64,000 nucleotides of DNA from Sphingomonas sp. LaA6.9 (GTDB taxonomy: Bacteria; Pseudomonadota; Alphaproteobacteria; Sphingomonadales; Sphingomonadaceae): the NCBI RefSeq assembly GCF_022601895.1, contig NZ_JAKVIO010000005.1:62001-126000 (forward strand), read 5' to 3'. Shown in pieces: positions 34,786 to 44,200 of this stretch. How positions within the stretch are numbered: the stretch's first letter is position 1; every line of letters starts with the position of its first letter. A program made the position numbers and the translations under genes. A model generated the notes under the pieces. That model was not told where the DNA came from. It saw nothing but the letters and a program-made list of their open reading frames with translations, and made no database searches.

Positions 34786-35182
34786 GTAGTCTCAGAAGCG
34801 GAAGCTGGGGAGGTTCGATGCCCAGGTGATTTGCTCGAACATAAAATTTCTCGATCACTTGGGGCCTCGAATTGGGCATGGGTCATGTCCTTCCGTATCA
34901 GTTTCCGGAAGTGCGGCAATCGGCGAGATAGCCGCCATTTTGCGCCTGCCAGCCGGAGCGACGACTTACGCCGGCAAGTCAGCCATTCAGCGTGCGTTTT
35001 CGGCTGCGCGAAAGCCGCCATTCTTTTCTCTGGCTTCGTGAGCAATCTGCGCCTGGCGGTCTTGCTGGTCCCCAGGCAATTCTCACGCTGGAACTTGGCG
35101 GCCAATCTGCCTGAGGTAAGTTTGACAGGGTCGGTAGTGGCAGGTGAGGGGCCTGCCCGACAATCGGTGAAGGACGCCGCGA

Positions 35183-35458
35183 ATGCCCAGGTCTCGCTTC
35201 CTGACTGCCCTTCTTGGCTTCCTCACCGCCTGTGCGAGTGTGGCGGTCGCGCAAGAACTCAGTCCTGCCGAACGCGATGAACTTGAATCACTGCAGCAAC
35301 CCGAAAGCTGGTTCCCTGAGCAGACGCGCAGCACTCGCCGGATCGTTGACGGGCAGGCGCTTGACCCCAGGTTTCAGTTTCTCCTCGCCAGAAGCAGCCG
35401 GCGCATAGTCGCGCGGGAAAACCCGCTGTTGGCCGCCACGCGACGCACGGTGCGATGA
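35183..35458 (+). CDS. Small exported protein of unknown function
   Basis: 91 residues; ATG at 35183 with GAAGGA upstream. The start MPRSRFLTALLGFLTACASV is a signal sequence. Two readings are possible: a Sec cleavage after AVA (residues 21-23), or a lipobox LTAC putting Cys17 as a lipidated N-terminus. The mature part is polar and Arg-rich (STRRIVDGQALDP and SSRRIVARENPLL), probably helical, with no known domain. It is convergent with the histidine kinase gene (9-base gap) inside the island and may be part of its signalling unit. Confidence 0.5.
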   Translation: MPRSRFLTALLGFLTACASVAVAQELSPAERDELESLQQPESWFPEQTRSTRRIVDGQALDPRFQFLLARSSRRIVARENPLLAATRRTVR

Positions 35459-35467
35459 CCGCAGCCA

Positions 35468-36634
35468 CTAACCGCTTGAGCGGGCTTTCGACTGGCGGAT
35501 CTCGTCCTGAATCTCGAGCGGAAGGCGGATCGTCGATCGGAAGCCGCGCTCCGCCGGCCCTGCCTCGAGATTTGCGGTGTTCCCATAGCGCAGCGAAAGC
35601 CGGGATCTGGTATTCTGCAGTCCGATGCCGATCCGTCCGGAATCGCTCTGTGCAAAAGATGCGTCCGGCCCGTTGTCCTCGACCGTGATGACCAACTCGT
35701 CCTCGTCCTGACGGGCCGACACACGAAGCACGACCGTTTCGGTGGAGTTGGTCACCGCGTGCTTGATGGCATTTTCGACGAGCGGTTGCAGGATGAAGTT
35801 CGGAACCAGCGCATCTTCGAGGTCCACCGGGAGTGCCAGTGATACCTGCAAGCGATCTCCGAACCGGAAGCATTCGATCGCCAAATAGGTATCGACGATG
35901 TCAAATTCGTCGCTGAGCAGATTGTCGTGGCTATGCCCCGAATCCGCAACATCCCGCAGGAACCCGGCCAGCTTCTCCACGGTCTGGTTGGCTTCATCGT
36001 GCCGCCCCTCAATAATCAGCGTGGAGACAGCGCCCAACGTGTTGCACATGAAGTGCGGGTTCAGCTGAAGCCGAAGAAGCGAGAGCTCCGTCGACGCCGC
36101 CTTGCGCTCGGCATCGGCAGCCCGGGCCAGTTGCGCATTGGCTTCGGCTTCCGCCACCAATTGCAGGCGCTCGCGCTTCCGTGCTTCGTCATTGTGGAGC
36201 AGCGCCATGATGGCGGCCGCCCAAAGGCAGAAGGGCACGAACCAGAAAAGACCGCCCGCCAGAACATTTTCCCTCGTGACGGCGGTCGCCACTGTCAGGT
36301 GCTCCGCATCGGGGCCAAGCAAAGTCCGGATGAGCTGAAATCCGACGTCAAAGACGAAGACGAGGACAAATATCGTAGCGATCGCCGCGACCGCCTGCCG
36401 CTTGATCGGCAAGGTCATCAGACGGGCGAGGATATGAAAGACCACGAGCCCTGTGACCGTCGCATAGACGATGGTCGTGGCATCCAGCGGAACATTTATC
36501 CAGCGATAGTTATATCCGCGCAGAACTGCGCTTATCGACGTCACCAGGACGAAACTGACCCAGTAGAGCATCGCGATGGGGACAATGCCCATGTTGATGG
36601 AGCCCCTTGATCGGGCCCACCCTAACTTTGCCAT
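35468..36634 (-). CDS. LytS/YehU-type sensor histidine kinase
   Basis: 388 residues from the ATG at 36634 with GGGGGAG 8 bases upstream. Four membrane helices lie in residues ~15-160 (AMLYWVSFVLVTSISAV and others), with no large periplasmic domain. A coiled coil (VAEAEANAQLARAADAERKA) leads to LRLQLNPHFMCNTLGAVSTL, the phospho-acceptor box of the HPK8/LytS class (His194). The ATPase part shows LVENAIKHA (N box), TVEDNG (G1) and GIGLQNTRSRL. Its partner is most likely the LytTR regulator at 46388, the other end of the same island; the two are separated by the secretion cargo rather than adjacent. Confidence 0.9.
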   Translation of the reverse strand: MAKLGWARSRGSINMGIVPIAMLYWVSFVLVTSISAVLRGYNYRWINVPLDATTIVYATVTGLVVFHILARLMTLPIKRQAVAAIATIFVLVFVFDVGFQLIRTLLGPDAEHLTVATAVTRENVLAGGLFWFVPFCLWAAAIMALLHNDEARKRERLQLVAEAEANAQLARAADAERKAASTELSLLRLQLNPHFMCNTLGAVSTLIIEGRHDEANQTVEKLAGFLRDVADSGHSHDNLLSDEFDIVDTYLAIECFRFGDRLQVSLALPVDLEDALVPNFILQPLVENAIKHAVTNSTETVVLRVSARQDEDELVITVEDNGPDASFAQSDSGRIGIGLQNTRSRLSLRYGNTANLEAGPAERGFRSTIRLPLEIQDEIRQSKARSSG

Positions 36635-36701
36635 GGCGCGGATCTCCCCCCTGGCGCAGCGGACAAGTTGGCCGGCTCGCCCCCACCGGCTCATATCGAG
36701 A

Positions 36702-36759
36702 GTAACGACATCACGATAGTGGACCGGACCTTACGAGGTAAATAGCTGATTTTCGTTAC
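36702..36759. promoter_or_regulatory. Separated dyad upstream of the histidine kinase gene
   Basis: GTAACGA (36702-36708) and TCGTTAC (36753-36759) are exact reverse complements 44 bases apart, 68-125 bases before the kinase start. Paired distant half-sites of this type could bind a regulator such as the island's LytTR protein. Position-based inference only. Confidence 0.25.
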
Positions 36760-36913
36760 CGCATTCGCCCGCGGAATAGAGCGTCGGCATGCGGAAAGCG
36801 CTGTGCATTCTTGCTCGTCGCTTCAACCGACACGGTCGTCGCAACATACAAACCAAAGCACTGAAAGCGGTTCAAAAAGTCGCAGTTCCACGGAACTCGC
36901 TGGACCCAGGAAA

Positions 36914-36977
36914 CCGCTTCTAGATATTCCTCCTTCTAGAATGCGGCGGGGCGGTTTTTTCCTCCAAAAGCCGCCCC
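36914..36977. terminator. Tandem hairpins downstream of the secreted-protein gene
   Basis: Hairpin 1: CCGCTTCTAGA at 36914-36924 pairs with TCTAGAATGCGG at 36935-36946 (one bulge). Hairpin 2: GGGGCGG at 36948-36954 with CCGCCCC at 36971-36977, prolonged by TTTT/AAAA pairing inside. On the plus strand the first stem is followed after 8 bases by six T's. The pair lies about 130 bases past the stop of the leftward gene at 37106 and most likely ends transcription there. Confidence 0.5.
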
Positions 36978-37105
36978 ATTCCCTGCTGCGACGCGGATGT
37001 CCTGACAGATCGCGCATCGATGCAGCGTTCTGGCTATGTCGCGGCTACCTGACGGCCGCCGGACACTGCGCGATCGCCGTTTTCGACGTCCCGGCAGGAT
37101 GGGCG

Positions 37106-37615
37106 TTATTGCGCGTCGGACTGCGGCCCGTCGGCGCCCTCCGCGGCGCATTTGTCCGCATAAAGCAGCCCGACATGCTGCATTCGCTGCGACATGAAAG
37201 TCTGCCGTTCGATAACCGGCTGCAGAGCCTTCATCATTGCTTCCGCCCGGTCGTCGCCGCCCATCGCCGAAGAGAGCGTCGCATCGATCCCCATGCCGAT
37301 CAGTCCACCTGCGCCAGGTATCAGCGTGCTCGCCAGACCCGACAGGGCCTGCTTCGCGAGGCTCCCCGCCTTCTGCTTGGCCAGCACTCCAGTTGTCTCC
37401 TGCTTCGCAAGCTTCTCGACCTGCCCCGTCATCGCGAGAAGTTCGGCGTCCAGCGCGCTCATCTCTTCCTGCAACTGGGCACAGGTCAGCGCCTGATCTC
37501 CCGGCTTCCCAGCCTCGAGAGAGACATCATCCGCGTCTTGCGAAGCCATTGCGGAGGATCCCGCCGCAAGTGCGGCGGCAGCGATCATCGACCGGGCTAC
37601 TGTCCTGAACATCAT
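37106..37615 (-). CDS. Small secreted two-cysteine protein A (paralogue of the next gene)
   Basis: 169 residues with a Sec signal (FRTVARSMIAAAALAAGSSA, cleaved near AMA-SQ). The mature protein has exactly two cysteines, in LTCAQLQEEMSALDAELLAM near the start and LYADKCAAEGADG near the end, so they can form one disulfide. Between them are a Lys/Gln-rich helical part and a Gly-rich segment (STLIPGAGGLIGMGIDATLS). A matching frame of motifs occurs in the gene at 37708 (see finding). It has no known domain and sits directly downstream of that paralogue and the autotransporter on the same strand. Confidence 0.65.
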   Translation of the reverse strand: MMFRTVARSMIAAAALAAGSSAMASQDADDVSLEAGKPGDQALTCAQLQEEMSALDAELLAMTGQVEKLAKQETTGVLAKQKAGSLAKQALSGLASTLIPGAGGLIGMGIDATLSSAMGGDDRAEAMMKALQPVIERQTFMSQRMQHVGLLYADKCAAEGADGPQSDAQ

Positions 37616-37707
37616 GTCATCAACCTCATTTTGTGGGCGAGCCCTGGCGTCACTGTGCGTGCGGCGGGGACGGTGGAGTCATTCGCGGGAGGCAGGCGCG
37701 AGCGAGC

Positions 37708-38181
37708 CTATTTCCCTCGCGCGACGCAGCGCCGTTGGTAAAGGCCATGCAGATAATCCATCCGATCGAGCGCGAAGTCGAACTGCGTCTGGATTGGCGC
37801 ATATGCCTTCTTGATGTCGTTGCTGGAGCTTTTGAGGTGCGCGGTGCTGCCCAGGGTTCCGACCGCAGTGGCGATGGGCGGTGGGACCGACAGTGCCATT
37901 GAGAGGAGCGCCACGCCCTGCGCCGCGACGGCTATTGCCTGAGTCTCAGCGCTCGGATTCACATCAACCTTGTTCAGCGCGTCCTGCAGGATGGCTAGTT
38001 CCTCGTTGCGGAAATGCACCTCGGCAAGGATCTGCGGACAGGTGAGCTTCGCGTCTCCGGGAACGCTGGTCCGAGCCGTCCCCACCGCGCTCGCGGTTTG
38101 CGCGACGCTCGGTGACGAGGCGAGCAGAATGGAGGTGATCACAATACGCCCGCATTGGCCGGAGTAGGTCAGTTTCGACAT
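37708..38181 (-). CDS. Small secreted two-cysteine protein B (paralogue of the gene at 37106)
   Basis: 157 residues from the ATG at 38181, chosen because GGAG lies 5-8 bases upstream; an in-frame ATG at 38193 has no ribosome site. The N-terminus (RIVITSILLASSPSVAQ) is a signal peptide. The mature part has LTCPQILAEVHFRNEELAIL and, at the end, FALDRMDYLHGLYQRRCVAR, matching protein A in the placing of TC-Q, the helical core and the LY-x-x-x-C end. A central hydrophobic stretch (GVALLSMALSVPPPIATAVG) replaces A's Gly-rich segment. Starts 67 bases after the autotransporter stop; probably secreted to the periplasm, function unknown. Confidence 0.65.
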   Translation of the reverse strand: MSKLTYSGQCGRIVITSILLASSPSVAQTASAVGTARTSVPGDAKLTCPQILAEVHFRNEELAILQDALNKVDVNPSAETQAIAVAAQGVALLSMALSVPPPIATAVGTLGSTAHLKSSSNDIKKAYAPIQTQFDFALDRMDYLHGLYQRRCVARGK

Positions 38182-38248
38182 CGAATGCTCCATTGACGGG
38201 GTCGGACATGCGGGCGGGACAGTCGGAACTATCCCGCCCGCCGCTTGC

Positions 38249-41200
38249 TCAGAAGCGGATGGAAGTGCCGGCGGTGATGGAGGAGCGCTGGGTGTTCTCG
38301 AACTCGCCGGTATAGCCGAGGTAAAACTGGACCTTCGCGCTGACATCAAGGCCGAGGCCGACCCCGAAGCGGCCGACGGTCCGGTCGCGCTCGACGCCGT
38401 GGACCACAATCGGGGCGCCGGGCGCGCCGGCATAGGTTCCCGACACGAGGATCTCGCCATCGTTCAGCTGCCGACGCACGCCCAGTTCGGCATAGGGCGT
38501 CACGCCCATGCCGCCGACCTGCGCCGTCCCCGACACCGCCACGCCAACATCGCCGAACCAGGCGCTGGCACGGTCGCTGCCGACCGCGAGCGCGAAATCG
38601 CCCGCGCCATGCTCGACCACCGCGCCGCGGCTGGTGCGCACATAGCTGAGCCCGGCCCTGGGAGTGACGTCGATCCCGCCAAGCGCGACCGAATAGTCGA
38701 CGCTCATGTCGGCTACCCAGCTCTTGAGGTCATAGTCGCTCGCCGCCGCGGTCGAGGAGACCGCGAGCTGGCGCCGCGTCTCGGCATCGAGGTCGCTGTA
38801 AGAGACCATCGCGTGAACCCCGAACCCGCCGATCGCTGCATCGGCGAATACGCCGCCGATGAAGCCCTTGCCTTTGGTGGCTGCATCCAGCGCGGCGAGC
38901 GCCTGGTCGGTGTCGCTGCGTCCGATGAACGCGCCCACATGGGCCTGACCCTCGCCCATACCGTATCCGACACCGCCCAGGAAGCCGTTGGTCTGCAGGT
39001 CGGCGCGGCTCGCTCCGGTATCCGCCTGCCCGCGAATATCGCTGTCGCCGGTCAGCCCCTGCGCAAAGCCGTAGAGGCCGTCAGCTTTTGGTACGGTCAT
39101 CCGCAATGCACGGCTGGCATCGACCAGCTGCAGCCCGTTCTCGACCCCCAGCTGCATCGCCGAGCCATAAGCCTCGGGAGTGAGTTGCGCGAAGGCATGC
39201 TGGTTGATTGTTCCGTCGGCGGCGGTGAGCGTGTTGAGCGCTGCGGTATAGGCCTGCACCCCATAGCTGTCGCGCAGCACCTGGTTCGAATAGCTGACGC
39301 TCGCCTGGACGTTGGTCGGATAGGCGTCGCTGTTGTTGAACTCGCTGCGGATCTGGATGCGGTTGCCGTTCTGGACAACGAACCCGAATACCGATGCGGA
39401 CTTGTTGATCGTCGTGAAGCGGCCCGTGATCGCGTCGGCGACCACGATGTCGAGCACCGAACCCGGCAAATTGCCGAGGGCGCCGGTGATGTCCATCGTC
39501 GTGCCGGCGGCAATGGCCAACGTGCCGTTGATGTCGAGCAGGTCGTTGCCGGCATTCGGCGTCAGCTCGATCAGCAGGTTCGAGCCGGCGCGCATCGTGA
39601 CGTCGCCATTGACCGTCATCGTCCCCGGCGAGGCCCCCGGCGAAAGCGTGCCGAGCACGTCGATGTCGGCATTGACGATCCCCGCCGACCCGAAGGTCCC
39701 GCCGAGCGCGACGGTGACGAGATCCGCGTTCAGCGTCGACCCTGCCTGACCGATCAGGCGGCCACCGGTGACGTTGATGTTGTTCCAGCCCGACGTGCCG
39801 GTGAGGCTGACCACACCGCGGCTCACGCCAAGGTTTTCAAAACCCTCAAACAGGTTGCCCGCGACCTGGACCGGCGCCGCATCGGTGGCGTCGGTGTCGA
39901 ACACGACGGTGTCGAGATCGGCCCCGCCGTTCACCGTGCCGCTGATCCCGGTGAGCGAATTGATCACGAGACGATCGGTGCCGGCACCAAGGTCGACGTT
40001 GCCGACGATGCTGCCAAACACCTCAAGCGTGTCGGCATTGTTTCCGCCCGTGACGTCGGCGGTCAGGGTATTGCCCGCGTCGACGCGCGTCGTTCCGCCG
40101 TCGAGGCCGACGCCGCCCGTGAAGGTCGCGTTGCGGTCGATGCGCAGCACGCCATTGCCCGATGCTTCGAGACGTTCGAAGCCCGTCGCCTGAATCAGGC
40201 TGAGCAGGCGCGCCCATTGCGGGCCCTGAACCAGCGCGAGCGTGTCGTTGCCCGCACCGCCCTCGATCGTTCCGCTGACCTCGGCGCCGTCGCGGATCGT
40301 GAAGCGATTGTCGGCGCCGTCGAACACGATGCCGTTGGCGACGCCAAGCTGCGAATTGGTGCCCAGTTCCAGATCGCCGCCGTTCACGGCAAGGGTGTCA
40401 AAACTGTACGAGCCGCCCGTCAGCGCCAGCGTGCCGGTGCCGTTCGAGACCAGATTTTCGAAGTTGCGGATCTGCGCCGTAATCACGGTGCGCTGATCGG
40501 CCGCGCCGGTCTCGATTTCGAGAAGGTCGTCGCCCGCGCCGCCATCGACGAAGCCCTGCAACGTCGCGCCCGCGGTCAAAGCGAGTTCGTTGTCGGTATC
40601 GCCTTCGAACGTGATCGACTGATCAGCGCCGATCGCGCCCGTGACCGTCAACCGCACGCCGTCAGCGGCGGTGACGCGAACGGTTTCAAACTCGTTCATG
40701 CCGCCGATCCGCGAATCGCCACCCAGCGTCAGGTTGAGGCGGTCGCTATCTGCGCTGCCATCGGCATTTTCGCCGCCCAGCAGGCTGCCCGACAACGTGC
40801 CGTCGAGGTTCAAGTAGAGCGTATCATCACCGCCGCCCAGATCGACGCCGCCTGTCAAAGTCGAGCCGATCGTCACTTCCTGCGCGCTGTCGTCGCCGAT
40901 GATCGTGCCGATCGAGCCGCCAAGATCTTCGGTGATCGAGAGATTGGCGCCTTCGAGCAGCTCGAAATTCTCGTAACGCTGTCCGGCCGCAAGCGCGATT
41001 TCCAGCGTTCCGGCGCCATAGACGCCGATCGAGTTGAAGTTGGCGACATTGCCCGGGATCGATCCGTCCTGTCCGCCAAGGCGGAAGATGAACGTGTTGT
41101 CGCCGGCACCGCCATCGATCGTGCCCGCGACCACGCCGCCGTCACGCGCAATATAGCGGTCGTTGCCGGCGCCGAGATCGACACTGCCTTCGATCCGCCC

Positions 41201-44200
41201 GCGATTGTCGACGGTGTCGTTGCCGCCGCCGAGCGCGACATTGCCCTGCACCGTGCCCTGGACATTCAGCGTGTCGTCGCTCGCCGCCTGGGTCGGGTCG
41301 GCGACGTCGCGGCCCATAACATCGGCCGTGAGCGTGCTGCCCGCATCGACGACAAGGTTGCCGCCTTCCAGCACAACCTCGTCAAAGGCGGCCAGATTCT
41401 GGTCGATATGGAACTCGCCCGCACCGAGCACGGCCATCTGTTCGAAGCCGGTCAGGGTCGACAGGCCAAAGGCGCTCAGACGGCTGATCTGCCCGCCCGC
41501 CTGCTGGAAGGCCAGCACGTCGCGGTCGAGGGCGCGTTCGCCGGCATCGACTGCCCCTGTGATTCGCGAACCAGCGCTCAGCGTCAGGCGGTCATCGAAC
41601 GCCGCGGTAAAGGTGACGTTCGCGGCCAGATGCGTATTTGCACCCAGTTCGAGATTGCCGCCCTCGAGAACATTCACCCCGTTCGCGAAGCTGTAATCGC
41701 CGCCGGTGAGCGCGAGCGTGCCGTCGCCTTCGACGTCGAGCGTCTCGAAGCCGTTGATCTGCGCCGAGACCAGAGTGCGGCTGTCGGGCGCGTCGGTGGC
41801 GACCGTCATCCGGTCGCTGCCCGCGCCGCCATTGACGGTGCCGCCGAACGCCGCGCCCGACGCGATCACCAGGTGATTGTCGCCCGCGCCGAAGTTGAGC
41901 GTCTGGCCCGCGGCAAAATCGCCATCGATGATGAGCTGCGCGGTGCCGTCGACGTTGATCGTTTCAAAGCCCGATGCGCCGTTGCCGAACGTCGTCGTGC
42001 CGATGATGTTGAGGTTGAGCGTATCATTGTCGAGGCCGTTGGCGTCCTCGCCGCCGTCGAGCACGCTGCTGAGCACGCCTTCGAACCCGTTCATCGTCAG
42101 CGTGTCGTTCCCGCCGCCGAGCGACACGCCGCCGGTCAGGTCGCCGGTGATCGTGACATTCTGGTCCGTCGCGTCGCCGGTGATGCGCCCCACCGTAACG
42201 CCATTGGCAATGGTCAGATCGAGATCGGCGCCGTTGATTAGCGCAATCGCGTCGTAACTCTGACCGAGCGCGAGCGTCAGGCGGTGATCGCCTGACACCT
42301 GGATTGTTTCGAAATTGACGGCATTGTTGACGATAGCGGGGACCGCATTCATGTCCTGCGTCAGTTCGAAGCCGATGATGTCGTTGTCGAGACCATTGGC
42401 GTCTTCGCCGCCGTCGACGATCCCGCCGATCGTGCTGCCGCTGCCGAGCAGAAGCGTGTCGTTACCGCCGTCGAGTTCGAGATCGGTGCCGATACTGCCG
42501 CTATCGCCCATCTCGACGCGATCGTCGCCGCCGCCCATCCGAACGGCGTCGTTGATCGTTCCGTCGACGATTAGCCGTTCGGCTTCGTCCGAGCCGTTGA
42601 AGGTGCGGTCGCCGGTCGTGCGGACGGTTGCGCCCTGCTGGACGCGAAGCGTAACGCCGCGAATATCGAGCATCACGGCATCGAACGAGCCGAGGATGTT
42701 GACGATGCCGCTGCCGTTGACCTCGCGGACGATATTTTCGAAACCGCTATAGCGGTTACCGTCGATCGTCTGGTTGGCGACCGACAAATCGACCGCAATC
42801 GTGTCCTCATCGCCCAGCCCGCCGACGACGTTGCCGGTGATCGTGCCGCCGGAAAGAAACACGGTGTCGTCACCGTCGCCGAGCCGCAAATCGCCCTCGA
42901 GCCGCGAGGTGCCGCGCGCCTCGAACCGGTCGTTCGATGAACCAAGATCGACATTGCCCTGAATCAGGCCCGCCCCCTCGTTGACGATCAGGTCGCGCGT
43001 GCCATCGGTGTGGATCGCACTGGCGACGGTGCCGGCGAAGAAGGTGTTGTCGCCCGCGCGCAATGACGTGGCGGTCGTATCGGCGCCGCTTCCGATGACG
43101 CGGCCGCTGTTCGTGAAGGTGAAGGTCGAACTGCCGATGCCATCGACCGCCACCGCAACCGAACGCGCCTGCGTCGCCGAAATGACGCCGTTCGCGCCGT
43201 TGGTGATGGTCGCCGTGCCGCCGGTATTCAGGTTCACCGCCATGCCCGCGCTGAGCGACACGTTCCCGGCGACATCGAAGCCAGCCCCGGTCGATTCGAT
43301 TGTACCCGTGTTCGTCAAAGTCGTCTGCGGAGCGGTGAGCCCCAAACCGAAGCTACCTGCCCCAAGGCCACGAAGCACGCCTGAATTGGTCGCCGACAGC
43401 ATCGCTCCGCGGAACGCCAATCCGTAATCGCGGCCTTCGATCAGGCCGCTGTTGTCGACGTTGCCTTGGCCGCGCTGACCCAATCTGACATCAGCGCCCG
43501 ACTCGTCGCCGATGATCCGCCCCGAATTGGTGAAGTTGAGGTTGCCGCCCAAGCTCGTGGAGGTGCCCCGGACTTCCAGATCCAATCCACGCCCTTGCAG
43601 ACTCTGGATCGTACCGCTGTTGTCGAAGACGAACGCCTCGGGCTTGTCATCGGCGACAATCGTAACTGCTTCGTCAAAACTTGCAGTGGTAAACGTGCCC
43701 CGGTTGGTGAAAGACGCGATGCCATCGCCATCGGAATGGAACGCCTTGGAATCGCCGACGCTCACCACCGCGCCAATATCGTTGATGAAATCCAGCGCGG
43801 TTGCCGCATCATGGATGGCGATCCCGATGCTGCTTCCAAGCGTGATGTCCGCCTGGTTCACGACGGTGCCATTGCCCAGCACGGTCAAGCCGTTCGCCAG
43901 AACCTCGTTGCTGGTGAAGGTTGCGGTTACGTCTGCGCCAAACGCCTCGATACTATGCCGTTCGAAACCGATCGTCTGCGCCGTCCCAAGCACATTCGAC
44001 GCGGTATAGGTGCCGTTGGCCGACAGCGAACGCCCGTAGGCGTCATGCTCGCCGATGCCGCCATCGATCTGACCGGTGACCGTGCCTGCTCCAGCCGTCA
44101 GAAATACGTCCGCCTGCCGCGCCTGAGTGTTGAAAATCGTGCTTCCGCCCAGCGTAACGTCGCCGTTGATCGTCCCGGCGTTGACGATGACGTCGACCCC

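Larger units (their letters stand above)
34588..35182. other. Gene-poor region holding the left island boundary
   Basis: About 600 bases. It contains the left att-like repeat (34686-34714) and an arm-type repeat (34774-34785). The open frames at 34749-35280 on both strands carry no motif and overlap each other, so I read the remainder as decayed or non-coding. Confidence 0.45.
36635..37105. other. Intergenic region with hairpins between kinase and secreted-protein genes
   Basis: 470 bases with no gene I accept. It holds a GTAACGA...TCGTTAC dyad (36702-36708 and 36753-36759) upstream of the kinase and two strong hairpins (36914-36977), which are listed separately. Confidence 0.45.

Noticed and set aside
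34831-35280. 149-codon plus-strand frame near the left island end
   Set aside because: No motif or ribosome site, Arg/Ser/Cys-rich, and it runs over the better supported exported-protein gene at 35183 in another phase.
36803-37741. 312-codon plus-strand frame across the secreted-protein gene
   Set aside because: It covers the hairpins and is antisense to a gene with a signal peptide and ribosome site.
38399-42241. A 1280-codon open frame opposite the autotransporter, plus strand
   Set aside because: It is antisense to a clear autotransporter. Its product is Arg/Asp/His-rich with repeats that mirror the passenger turns and has no domain. High-GC codon bias explains it.
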